Shown here: positions 1 to 11,437 of the stretch, one piece after another | How the letters are laid out: each line of letters begins with the position of its first letter | Numbering within the stretch: the stretch's first letter is position 1 | DNA from: Proteromonas lacertae | Taxonomy: Eukaryota; Sar; Bigyra; Opalinata; Proteromonadidae | Assembly (NCBI GenBank): GCA_002245135.1 | Contig: NGBS01000295.1 | Coordinates: 308,223-372,222 of the forward strand | Length of the DNA stretch: 64,000 nt | Direction: 5' to 3' | The notes under the pieces: generated by a model | Databases searched by the model: none | Told to the model about the DNA's origin: nothing | What the model saw: the letters and a program-made list of their open reading frames with translations, nothing else | Made by a program: the position numbers and the translations under genes

Positions 1-2567
1 ATATATATTTATATTTATATACTAATTCAGCTTTATTAAATATATCATCTATTTCATTTGTATTGAATCTTTTCATACAATAAGACATATATGTATTAAG
101 TTTCCTTTCATATTTGATTAAATCGTGTTTATTTGACTTTAATTTATCAGATATCTCTTTTCTTTCAGTTGGATCTGTGGAATTGTCATATTTTAGTTGA
201 TTTTCATCTCTACTATTCCTTAAACTCTATTTCATTATAATATATATATATATATATATATAATGTTTATTAAATACAGTAATCATATTATATATCTTAA
301 GATATTCATTGTTAAGATCTGATCTACAATTTATCAATATTCTCTATGTATAATATAAATATAAATATTATTATTATACAAATAACTCAAATTCCTTCTA
401 CACTTTCATCTGTTGTTCTCCCCAATCTAATCATAAACGGAGTATTCTTACTATTTCTAATACAAATACCATTCTTCTTTATTCTCAATAATATCTCATC
501 TACAGCTAAATTTGAAGGTGCACAAATCATTATCTTCTTATTCGCATTAGTAAATCTATCTCTATCCTCAGTTACTGCATTTAAAGCTGTTTGAATTATT
601 CCTATTATTGTTCTTGTTTTACCTGTACCTGGTGGACCTTTAATTATTGAGATATTTGGTACTAATGGAGTGTTTATACTGAAAACACCACTTCTGATGG
701 CAAATAATTGACTTTCATCACTGTGAAATTCATCAGACATTTTCTATATTATAAGAATATACAGTTTATACTTTTTCATATTCATAATTAACTAATGATT
801 TAAATGGTAATATTTGTTCAGATTGAGTAACATCTAATAGAAAATAAATACAATTATATTATATAAATATATACATTGTCTTTTACGATCTTTTGGATTA
901 ATTAAAAATATTGATTCAGCAATATTGGTGAATGATTTAATAGCTTGAGTTTCTCTCAAATAAGTTGTAACATTTTCTATTCTTTTCAAATTGTATTTCT
1001 TGGTAGTATTAAACATAGTTGGTGGATTTATACAATAAATTAATAATGGAACTTCATCAGTATCACTTATTTCATTAATATATAAAGAGAAGGTTTCTAA
1101 TTTTGTTTTACCACTATCATCACTAATTACAATCAATTCATTTCTCTTTAAATCTCTTGAAAAATGATTATAATCTTCAACTCTGAAGAATAAAAAGTAT
1201 AAATTATCTTTTAAATCACATTTTGCATAACTAATAAATGATGACTTATAAATTGGTAAGTTATTGTTTCTATACTTCTGTCGAAGTATTTCTTTAAACT
1301 CTGTATTTGCTGTTGCTTGGAATATTTCTTGATATTGTATTGGATTGTCAAATGCTTCAGGGATTTTTTTAATTGAATATTTCTGTTGAATATTGGATAT
1401 TTCACTAGATGTTTTTATATCATTTATTATCATCATTTTCATACCTAAAACCCTTATCTTTATATCAATTGATATATCATCAAATGTTATTTCTTCAATG
1501 ATTGATTTATTGTTATCTTTATTATCAAATACATGTTCTTTTACCATCTCAAACTCACGTTTGTCTTTAGATTGCTGTTGCTTATCCTCTTTCAAAAATG
1601 TCAATGCATTTAATAATCTGTTCTTAGATTTGTTTTCTGCACCAGTATCATAATCAATTGAATCTGTTTTTCTTAATGGAGAAGAAGTAGCTGTAGCTGT
1701 AGTTGTTGTTGGTTGAGAAAGTGGATGTTGATTGTTTTTCTTCCTCTTTCTCCTCTATTTGTCTATTCATTGTACGATTTACTGGTGTTATATCTGTTTG
1801 TGTTGATGTTATTGTTGGTGATGTAATATTATTAACAGTTGTCGTCTTTAGTGGAGTTAGTTTTGAAGTGATTACTGGTGGTTGTGGTGGTGATAATGTC
1901 ATTGCTGGTGATGGTTGGGTAGTGATTGGTGGTGGTGTTGATGTAGTAGCTGATGTTGATGTTGTTGCTACTGATGATGATAATGATGGAAATACAACTG
2001 TTTGAGCTGCTGACTGTGTTGGAGTTGATAATGATGTTGTTGGTGGTGTAAGAGTTGTTCCAATATCCATTTCATTATCACTCTCAATATTATTCAATTC
2101 TTCATCTTCAATTTCCATACTATTACTACTACTTAAAGCAGTATATTGAGTAGTAGTAATTGGTTTAACTGGTATAGTAGTTGATGAAGATTGTGTTTTA
2201 TTCCGATTGATTGGTTGTTGTTGCTGTTGTTGTGGTTGTTGTTTTGGTGGCAGAGGAGGAGGTGGAAGATCTTCTGTTGACTTATTCACTTTAAATGTAA
2301 AACTAGCTTTACTATTGATATTATTATTATTATTATTAAGACTACTACTGCTATTATGTATTGAAAATGGACTTGGTAGTATAGTATTTAGATGAGATTG
2401 TTCATTGACATTATTATTCTTATAACTGTTAATTGCTTCAATATTTGTTAATGGTGATAATGTAGTTTTACTTACTGCTTTTGATAATAATTGTGGAGTT
2501 TTAATTACTCTTTTCTCACTTGATAATATTGGAGAACTGATTGTAGCAATCTCTTCACTTTTCATAC

Positions 2568-2611
<44 letters not shown>

Positions 2612-4950
2612 TACTAAGTTTTTAATAGATTAATTATAAACATCCAAATATCATTCATTCTCTTGTCTTTCTTATATAACTCTTCATATGCCTTCAATTT
2701 TGTATATAATCCTAAAGCAGCTAATGGTTTGGATAAATATTTATAGTATATCTTGATCCAATTCTATTATAATATTAATAGCAATTATACGAATAGCATA
2801 TGTAAACAAATAAGACAATAGTTTACTATCTCATCATCTAATTCCTGATTTTGACAAACTTTAAAATATTTTTCACAAAATAAAAATAAAGAGTCCCAAT
2901 AATATGATATATATTTCTATATAATAAAATAAATAAATAAATAAATACTGTTTTTTGTTTTGATAATTGTAACAATCCTTTGTCACTAATATGTGGTAAT
3001 GAAATATCCACTAAATGTATTAGTTTAATTATCATATCTTTATTATTCAATATATTATTTCTAATATTCTCCAATTCACTTTGAAATACTGTCATTACGT
3101 TATGAAAGAACTTCAATGGATCTATCATATCCTCTTTCTTTATACAATTGAAATAAATAAAATCATATTCTGGTCTTACTGACAATAATAAAAAACACAA
3201 TTGGATATTTACATCATCATAAATATCAACCGTTAATGGATTATTATTATCTATATAATTCATTACAATGGATAATATTCTATCAAAGAAAGCATATTCC
3301 TTTTTCTTTTGATATACTGTTTCTAATAGTTTATCATTTAATATATCTGATATTGAGCTAGAAATTATAGTTAAAAAATGTTTATTGATTGCTTTGGAAG
3401 ATGAAAAATATGATTTTACTAAGTAATGAATATTGGATGAATATAATTCTATTTGAAAATAATAATATAATTATTTATATATATTTATACTTTTAGATTC
3501 ATCAACTGTGTTATTATTATCTTTAAATATTTCATATATTATCTTTAGACCATCATTAATGAATAATGAAAACCTATTAATGCCACTATTCTTTAGTAAT
3601 GAAGATAAAATAGAAATATTATTATTTTCAAGTTCATAAAACACTTCTTTACTCAAATACTTACATAATTCAGATATAACTTGAGGTTGACATTTATATA
3701 ATGATTTACTAATGATTGTAAGAATATTATCAAATATCATCTCAGGGTTTGATCCTTTTATTGACATTGATTTTACCATTGCTGGAATAAACATTGTAAA
3801 GATTTCTAATATCTATTTATTATTATTATTATTATATATATATACTTCTGTAGCAATGATTTCTTTTGGACTTTTCAATAAACTTGATAAAAGGTTATTC
3901 ACCAAGATATAATTCTGAATGGATATTGGTTGAGTATAAACTGAGAGAATTCGATTGAATAATTCACTATAAATAATAAACTAATATAATATATACAATT
4001 TATCTTTAAGATTTAATTTCAATAGAAATAATCCATCTCTTGAATCATCATAACTTACAAACAACAAAAACTATTCAAAAAATATAAAAAATACACTAAA
4101 ATACATCTGTATTTACTGTATTTGTATTTTTATATCTCAAATTCATAGCATTAAACATTTCAACACACAAATTAATAAACTTATCAGAAACTACACTCAA
4201 TTTATTATAAATATATAACAAACTCTGCCATATTGATGATATATTTATATAACTATTATTAGTTGATATTGAACATATTGAATCATCATCCATTATACAC
4301 TTCTTCCATATATCACTAACTATTGGTAACGGATCTTTTTGTAACGACTCGCTTGAATGTACAAACCTTTTTATATTTGGTAATATACATGCATTTAATA
4401 TGTAAAGAATTGGATAAGGAATATCAGTTGATTTTATTAAGGCTTTATTCTTCTTTATATTGTACTCTAATGCTTCTAATATTGCAGGGTTTGTGATGAG
4501 GTCCAAATTATCACTTAGATCTTTTAATGCATAAACTGTTGGTGGTGAAGGAAGATCAAATGAAAGAAATGCTAATAGTATTGAGTAATAAACCATTCTA
4601 CTAATATTTTGTTTTATGAATTCGTTTTTCTCTTGTTTCTTTAAATCGTTGATTATTACTTCCAGACAGTCGTGACATTTGTAACAATTGCTAGCTTTTG
4701 GAATATAATATGAAATAAAATAGTCTTCTTGCTGCTTCTAAATGCATATTATATTATTATATACTGTCAATAACTTTTTTGAAGCTAAATCAATAAGTTT
4801 TGTCATCTTGGTCTTGTTTTTACACCAATGATGTTCATGAATTTCATCAAATGAATTAAAAATATCAATTACGTTTGGATCACTCTCTGTTGTCATTTTT
4901 ATCTCATTCTCTATGTTTGATAAAGCTTGATGACTAAAATTTTCATACAC
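1..4950 (-). CDS. SEN1: Sen1/senataxin-type superfamily 1 RNA/DNA helicase, 3' end outside window
   Basis: Helicase of the Sen1/senataxin family, which in other eukaryotes unwinds RNA:DNA hybrids and promotes transcription termination, including at snoRNA genes. Seen: Walker A GPPGTGKT at about 605-640, followed by the motif Ib-like ICAPSNLAVDEIL, preceded by a 1B-like region (about 840-1600) and the family's linker. The N-terminal part (about 2700-4950) is helical, with no recognisable catalytic motif, as in Sen1. Between them (about 1690-2565) is a Ser/Thr/Pro/Gln low-complexity linker. The start ATG at 4950 opens an exon joined by a 28-nt intron (GTATAT...TTTAG) to the next. Helicase motifs II-VI should lie beyond position 1. 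Odd: the linker needs a one-base frame change at a run of five T (about 1735-1739) to stay open, so an assembly indel is likely. Family assignment is firm; exon borders in 2600-4100 are approximate. Confidence 0.85.
2567..2614 (-). repeat. (TAA)n microsatellite filling a SEN1 intron
   Basis: About 14 tandem TAA/ATT units fill an intron whose minus-strand ends are GTAT and TTAG. The next exon begins TATGAAAAGTGAAG. The repeat forms almost the whole intron, so its length is free to vary without affecting the protein. Confidence 0.8.
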
Positions 4951-5010
4951 CCAAAACCAAAAAACAAAGAAAGTATTAGATTAGCTAAATAGACAGTATT
5001 TATATATGTA

Positions 5011-6071
5011 CTAATGTATTCTTACATATCGTCTCCTTCTTCTACTAGTTTCTTTACATACACAACAGCAAGCACAGATTATTATAACAATAATCATCAA
5101 TATAGCAAGTGCTATTAGTAAAATTGCAGGTGTTTCAAGTGATCTAAATAAAAATATATAATAAATATATACAAATATGGGAATTGAATTTCTTTTGCTA
5201 CACCACATATACCATCACTAGAAACACCTCTCTTTAATCTTAAGTATCCATTTTCACCCCATTCTCTACCTCTACTCTCCTGTATAAGCCAATAATCAAT
5301 TCCATTCTCTTCTCCATATCCTATAGCTAAAACATAACGATTAGGTTCATTATTTGGACATTGTTTACATCTTTCTATATCATCATAAATGCCGCCTTTA
5401 TATTCACCATTATTAAATGGATTATCACAAATTTTCACTATTACTGGGTGTAAATTCAGTGCTAATATTAATGAATTTTCTGAACTCCAACTATTTACAT
5501 GTCCAGGTCTGTATTCAAGATTACATTTATCTAAAATGTCACAAGAGCTTTCATTTTCATAAACAAATCTTCCTACACTACATAATTTATGATCTTTTAT
5601 ATAATCATAACACTCATTTAGAGAAGGATCCTCTTTTCCAATACATTTAAGAATTTGGTCATATGACACTTGCAAACCATGTCCTCTATTAATGGAAGCA
5701 ATAGCAAAAACCGAAGAAGATGCTGCTACAGCAACTGTATCAACAGAATTATTTACATTTCTCACCTCAGGTACTGCTTGATATTTCCTCCAATCCATCT
5801 CTTCAAATGGATTTCTTCCTACTTTTCTTAGATTATTCTGTTTATCTATCCACCTTTTCTGAATGTTCACATTTACAAAATAAGTTAATTCATCTGCATA
5901 ATCATATAGTTTGTTACTATAAAAAATAGATGTATTAATATACTATATATTTGACCAAATGGATGATTTTTGTTCCGTTAGAAAAGGTTTATCAGATTCT
6001 GATCTGCATTCTATGGATGTTAATGTGTATAGGATTAATATTAGAAATATAACTGATGAGTACTCTTTCAT
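5011..6071 (-). CDS. Papain-fold (C1A) pseudoprotease with C-terminal membrane anchor
   Basis: Cathepsin-like protein of about 330 aa. The chosen start (6071) gives a clean signal peptide (MKEYSSVIFLILILYTLTS); an upstream in-frame ATG at 6155 would add basic residues. Two short introns are spliced out (about 5915-5941 and 5163-5189). A short propeptide-like stretch leads to a mature-type start EEMDWRKY. The papain landmarks are present but the catalytic residues are replaced: where CGSCWAF is expected there is ASSSVFA (Cys to Ser), where NHAV is expected there is NRYVLAIGYG (His to Arg), and where KNSWG is expected there is QESRGREWGENGYL (Asn to Glu). The oxyanion Gln is also missing. After the protease fold come a ~22-residue hydrophobic segment (AILLIALAILMIIVIIICAC), a cysteine cluster and a RRRRR cytosolic tail. 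Inferred role: non-catalytic type I membrane protein, perhaps a binder or receptor. Confidence 0.8.
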
Positions 6072-6171
6072 TGACTTACAATAAAGAGATTTGTTTTTTA
6101 ATAAAAGTTTGATATATACAAGCCTTAATTTTCTTTTTGTTGTTTTTCTTAACAATATGTCATGTATTTTA

Positions 6172-7508
6172 ATGTGTGTGATTATATTTTGAATAGATAA
6201 CAGTGATGCATACAGAAAGGAACATGTTTGGGAAAAGAAAATTGAAAGTTCGTGGAATGACTTACAAGAAGATAAAAATGGAACATTGATGTATTTTAAC
6301 TTAATATTATTGATAGTTTGTTAAAGAATGAAGCCAGAAAGAGAAGAAAAACTGACACGGATAGCGAAATAGCCATTAGAAGAAGAATGATCAGATATAC
6401 ATGCATCATAATAGATTTAAGTGAATATATACTAACACTAGATTATCGTCCACATCCTTTAGTTTGTGTAGTAGAAATTGTTAAGAAATTTATAATTGAG
6501 TATTATGATCGTAATCCACTAAGTCAAATATCTATATTTATTACAAAAGATGGGAAATGTGTGCGATTGACTCAAATGTCAAGTTTGATGAAAATGCATT
6601 GTAATTGTCTTGATGTATTATATATATACAATTACTAGTATTATGTAATTGTTTAGAATTTAATGGTCAATGGTTTTCCAACACTTTACGATTCTCTCTC
6701 CTCAGCATATGATGAATTGAAATTCATTCCAGCTTATGGGTTTAAAGATATAATATTAATATGGTCTTCATTAACAATATATGATAAGAATAATATATTT
6801 GATATAATAAACAAAATAAAAGAAGAAGTATAAAATATATTATTATTATTATTCAATTTAGAAAATAAGATGTACAGTTTATTCATTAACCTCTGAATTA
6901 TTCATATTAAAAACACTTGCCACTGATACGAATGGAGAAATACACATCTGTATTGATCAAAATCATTTTAAGCAGTTATTATTTGAATTTAATAAACCAT
7001 CTTCTATCTTAATAGAGAATCAAAAGACACAGCAAAGTGTATTACCTCCACCTTTGATATTGATGGGATTTCCAGAAGAAAGCTTTAAAGTATTAATATT
7101 TATATATTGTAAATTTATTTATTTTATTAGAACGCAGTCTGTGTATGTTGTAAACCACCAAAGTTAGTAAGTCATTCTTACGTTTGTCCAGTATGTAAAT
7201 CACATGTTTGTAATATTCCATTACAATGTAATATTTGTCATACTTTATTATCAATGTCATCTCATTTAACAAGATCTTATCATCATATATATCCTATACC
7301 TTCTTATATACCGATAGTTACTATGTATATATATATTCTTATTAATAATAATAATAGAAATCCAGAAAAAGATCATTGTTTTTCGTGTTTGAAGAATCTG
7401 AATATTATTGACTCAGTTGAATGTAATAAATGTCATAAGAAGTTTTGTAATAGTTGTGATGAGTTTATTCATAATACTCTATTTTTATGTCCAGGTTGTG
7501 AAATATAA
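6172..7508 (+). CDS. SSL1: TFIIH core subunit p44/Ssl1
   Basis: Subunit of the TFIIH core that regulates the XPD helicase in transcription initiation and nucleotide excision repair in the nucleus. Seen: basic N-terminus, then the Ssl1-type vWA start (RRRMIRYTCIIIDLSEYI), the family's conserved RNPLSQISIFITKDG segment, GFPTLYDSLSSAYDELK and the DIILIWSSL strand. Then come PPPLILMGFPEESF, a C4 zinc site (CVCC...CPVC) and a C-terminal RING-like Cys/His cluster ending FLCPGCEI. At least four short introns are needed. The start is uncertain: I favour ATG 6172 with a tiny first exon, because the coding frame at 6200 otherwise lacks an ATG. It ends 45 bp from the convergent gene at 7553. Confidence 0.85.
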
Positions 7509-7552
7509 AACACATAATGAAATGATTAAATTATTAACATTATTTTTATAAA

Positions 7553-8448
7553 TTATTTTTTATCTTCAATGTGGTATATTTGAAAATACATTTTTAAATT
7601 TTTTTGAATTGATTGAAAATATAAGATTTCTTCTCCTAATAGTTGTGGATAAATATTATCACAATTCTAATAATTTTAAATGATAAATAATAATAAATAT
7701 ACAATAGAGAAAACATCAACAAAAGTCTGTTTCAATATCAATGTTTTGAGCATATCATGATTATTACTTAATATATGGAATATTTGAAATATGGAAGGTC
7801 TATAAGCATAGAGAACATCTTGAGAAGGCATGTTACTACTATTTGATTCTTCTTCGGTTTGTTTTTCTTCTTCTGAATTCTGTTTTTTCAGCATTGATTT
7901 TGATAATAGTTTTATAACATGATTTAGTGAAGGTTTGATAAAACTTAAATCTCCATTTTGGTTATTCAATATAAGGATTAGCAATATTTTAATTCCCTAT
8001 TCGAATAATATACTAGAAATGATACTGTTTGAATAAACAACCATTCACCTTCTATAAATGAAGAACTTATAATTGAAACAACATTTCTGTTTGAACAAAG
8101 ATTTATACACTTAGGAATTTGAAATAATTCCATAAGAAGGATTAATAAAATATATCCATTCTCAGTACCTTCAGTAATTGGATTTAATAAAGCAAAAATA
8201 AATCTGTCTTTAATACATTTCTTTTCAAACAATTTCAATCTATAAATATCTATAATTTATTTCATTAATACTCTTCTTCATCAAAAGTGCTAACTAAATA
8301 TGTAAGTCTATGAGCTAATGAGATAAGTTCACCATAATCTAAATCATCTGTTTGATAAGTATTAATCTTTATATCACATAAAACAATGAATATATACGTG
8401 TGCAACAGTTTTTAAAGCTTCCTCATATGTACTTTGTTGTGAATTCAT
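7553..8448 (-). CDS. Unrecognised helical, possibly armadillo-like protein
   Basis: A short first exon (MNSQQSTYEEALKTVAH) splices to DLDYGELISLAHRLT, then through introns of about 32, 29 and 36 nt into leucine/isoleucine-rich helical sequence (about 250 aa in all). An acidic/serine-rich loop (EEEKQTEEESNSSN) interrupts the helices. The repeating amphipathic helices resemble ARM/HEAT folds, but no family signature is visible. The fragment GELISLAHRL faintly recalls Mediator subunit 4; the rest does not support that. Tail to tail with SSL1. Confidence 0.55.
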
Positions 8449-8585
8449 AAAATCGTTTTATAATAAGTTTGACATAATCGAGCTTATTTTATAAAAATCA
8501 TGCTAAAAGAGTGTTTTGAGGTATAATTGATGATTTGACATATAGGTTGACGGACTTTCTCGCTTAGCTAATCAAAGATACAAAG

Positions 8586-10281
8586 ATGTTACTCAATTCG
8601 AAGCAGTATAAATATTTCATACTCTATATACGATAGATTATTAGAAATCCCAAAATTATACCACTGAAAGAAATTCAACAGATTACAAAAGAAACAGAGT
8701 ACAGAGAAGCGTGGAGAAGAAGTATTGACTATAATTTGTTATTTATGAATTAGGCAGAGAAGATGATATTATGGATACTTTATTACAATTACGAAATATT
8801 GATCCAAGCGAAAATAAACATGAACCTATTCAAATATTCAGATCAATTATTAGTAGTGAATTAGAGTTAAGAGGAGATGGTTATAAAAGAATCAAGCAGA
8901 TCAGAAACAAGAAATTAGAACATTATATATCCACAGTCGTTCTTATTTCTACAAATCTATGTAAATTATCTCACAGTTATAGGAAAGTCACTGATAGTAT
9001 TGCTATCTATACAGACAACAATAAACAGTTATCAGTAAATTCATGTATTATATTATCAAGAACTATATTCGATATTACAATGGATTTATTAAATGAAGTA
9101 TAAAAAACAATCATTATACTAATAAAATATAGATAATCATTCGTCAAAATGAGTTGAAATTGTTAAGGAATAATTCATCTTCAGTTTCAACCAGCAGAAC
9201 TAATAATAATAATAATAAAACAATAAATAAACCACAAGTAGATGTTGAAATGATGATATCAACATTCAAATTATCAATAGTAACAATGGAAACGATAAAG
9301 ATACAAAAATGGTTTAGATCAATTTATTATAGAAAAAGATATCCAAAGATAATAAAAAAGATAAAATTAAATACAATGTCAGATATATTAACAAAATGGT
9401 TGACTGTTCAATATAATAAATATTTGCAAAAGAAAAAAGAAGAAGAGTTTATATTATCAATTAGAACTAATTATTGTGGAATGAAAATATATAAATATTT
9501 ATCATATCATTATCAAAGGAAATATAAGTGGAAGAAATTTGAAAAGAAGAATGAATATAATATTAAGGTATATTATATTTGTATTGTTTATATATTTTAA
9601 TTAGAGTGTAATAGTTATTCAATCCTTGTATAGAAAAAGAAAAACTATTCGTAGTGATGTTTATTGGACAAAACAATTTCAAACATTATTAAAGAAAAGA
9701 AAATCAAAGAATATTCTAAAACCATACAAGAAGAATTTGTCAAAATATTTGAAATTATCATACCAGAGTATTATTGGTAGTTATTCGATAAAGAAAGAGA
9801 ATGAAATGATTGATAAAGATAATCAAAGTATTATAGAATATTTTAGTAATTTGTGGGAAAAAGTATATTATTCCATTGTTATATATATATAGACTAATAA
9901 TGATTTATTGAAGGAATATAATAAGAAGAAACTGTCCAATGATTGGATACCTGAGAAAGACCAATCAAATAATACCACATATTATTTCAATTTGAAAAAT
10001 GGAAAAACTCAATTTACTAATCCTAATATGTTGTTGTATCAGAAAGAAAGAGATGAAAAACAAAAGAATATCTTTTTTTAAAAATATTATTTGAAATGAA
10101 TTGCAGTTTCTTTAATAAGTGAAATTGTTGATCATATGAGACAAAAAAGACTGAACGAGTTGAAGGAATATAAAAAGCAGATAAATGAAATTGGTAAAAA
10201 TCAATTAAAATGTATTGAAAGTGAAATTCTCCTTATGTTCCATTTATAACTGTAAATGAATTTGAACTACCAAACAAATAA
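8586..10281 (+). CDS. IQ-motif and WW-domain protein, 3' end frameshifted
   Basis: Basic, helix-rich protein of roughly 480 aa. The start at 8586 is chosen because it alone puts the first three exons in one frame through introns of 39 and 32 nt. The central part holds IQ-like calmodulin-binding motifs (IQKWFRSIYYRKRYP; VIVIQSLYRKRKTIR). Near the C-terminus is a WW domain (DWIPEKDQSNNTTYYFN... TQFTNP). Coding-like sequence continues after the apparent stop near 10080 (SEIVDHMRQKRLNELKEYKK), and another frame change near 10226 reaches a plausible end VNEFELPNK at 10281. No GT-AG intron repairs either break, so indels or a broken 3' end are the options. IQ plus WW suggests a cytoskeletal or ciliary adaptor; this is inference. 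Confidence 0.6.
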
Positions 10282-10300
10282 TTAAAAATAGATAAAAGAT

Positions 10301-10570
10301 TTATTTATATTTATACTTAGGGTTATTACGCATTAAATATTGAGCTAGATACTGCATTGGGTTGAATTCTTCTACTTTTGAGTGAAAATATCCTTTCTTT
10401 TCTACTGTTTGTAGAAGGTCTGTAAATGCAGGTTCTAAAACTTGATTTAATGTGGCAAATATCTTTTCTGAACCAACAAAGGGATCAACTGGAGTTTCTT
10501 CTGATTGTTGTATTTGTGGGTCTGTACTAGAAGTCTTTTCCTCCTCCTTACTCTCCTGTGGATTATCCAT
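10301..10570 (-). CDS. DPY30-motif (RIIa-like dimerisation) small protein
   Basis: Single-exon 89-aa protein. The acidic, Ser/Gln-rich N-terminus is followed by a C-terminal helix pair ending FNPMQYLAQYLMRNNPKYK, which matches the DPY30 motif (NPxxYLAxYLLxNNP). DPY30-motif proteins dimerise as X-type four-helix bundles in COMPASS methyltransferase complexes or in flagellar radial spokes and adenylate-kinase-like proteins. Length and domain position fit DPY30 itself, but the ciliary alternatives cannot be excluded. Confidence 0.65.
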   Translation of the reverse strand: MDNPQESKEEEKTSSTDPQIQQSEETPVDPFVGSEKIFATLNQVLEPAFTDLLQTVEKKGYFHSKVEEFNPMQYLAQYLMRNNPKYKYK

Positions 10571-10647
10571 AGACTAATAAAACAATTTAAAAAAATAAAA
10601 AACGACTAAAAAGTCAAGCTTTACTCAAACTACAATTTTGTCATTTC

Positions 10648-11287
10648 ATGGGAAAGCAAAGAAGAACACGTTTATTTGCTGCTGTTAAACGTACTATATC
10701 AAAGAATGACGCAAGGCTTAAAGAAAATGTAGAAAAGAATGAAGAAAAAGAGAAAAAGAAAAATGAAGTGAGAGTAGTTGAAAAAACACCAACTGCTCTA
10801 TTCTTCAAGTATATAATCAGGTTATAATAAATAGATACAACACTCAATTAGGACCTCCATACAGAATTTTGATTGATACAAACTTTTTCAATTTTTCTAT
10901 TCAAAACAAACTAGAAATTATGGCAAGTTGTATGGATTGCTTATTAGCTAAGTGTATTCCGTGTGTTACTGACTGTGTAATTGCTGAATTAGAGAAATTA
11001 GGACCAAAATACAGACTAGCTCTTCGACTTGCTAAAGATCCAAGGTTTGAAAGATTACCATGCATACATAAAGGAACATATGCAGATGATTGCATAGTGA
11101 ATAGAGTAACACAAGTATGATTAACAATAATTTATATTTTAAATAGCATCGATGTTATATAGTTGCTACTTGTGATAAAGATTTAAAAAGACGTATTCGA
11201 AAAATACCTGGTGTGCCAATAATGTTTATTTCTAACCACAGATTTACAATTGAAAGAATGCCAGAAGCATTTGGTGCTCCTAAGTAA
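10648..11287 (+). CDS. FCF1: FCF1/Utp24, PIN-domain nuclease of the SSU processome
   Basis: Nucleolar endonuclease which, in yeast and human, cleaves pre-rRNA at sites A1 and A2 during 18S maturation. Seen: the family's N-terminus [18 protein letters not shown], a charged linker, then [20 protein letters not shown] opening the PIN domain, and ending MPEAFGAPK as in orthologues. Candidate catalytic acids are the Asp in LIDTNFF, YADDCIV and ATCDKDL. Two introns (26 and about 34 nt) are removed cleanly. Length (about 192 aa) matches the family. Convergent with PWP2, another SSU-processome gene, about 150 bp away. Confidence 0.95.
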
Positions 11288-11437
11288 TAACATTAGAAAA
11301 CACATGCATAGTATATATACATATTTATTATATCGTTTTAATTATTCTTGTTTTTTTCTAATTGATGAAAATTTATAACAAAAACATTCAATATAAAACA
11401 AAACAACAAAACTCTGCTATATAAAAAATAGCATATT

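Noticed and set aside
2207-2395. Cysteine/glycine-rich rightward ORF opposite SEN1
   Set aside because: It is the reverse strand of the SEN1 polyQ/polyN/polyP linker; composition artefact.
7978-8035. A 17-nt intron (GTATATTATTCGAATAG)
   Set aside because: An upstream donor 12 nt earlier gives a 29-nt intron in the same frame, matching the usual size.
8448-8586. Mediator subunit 4 assignment for the gene at 7553-8448
   Set aside because: Only a ten-residue resemblance (GELISLAHRL); the rest of the protein does not follow MED4.
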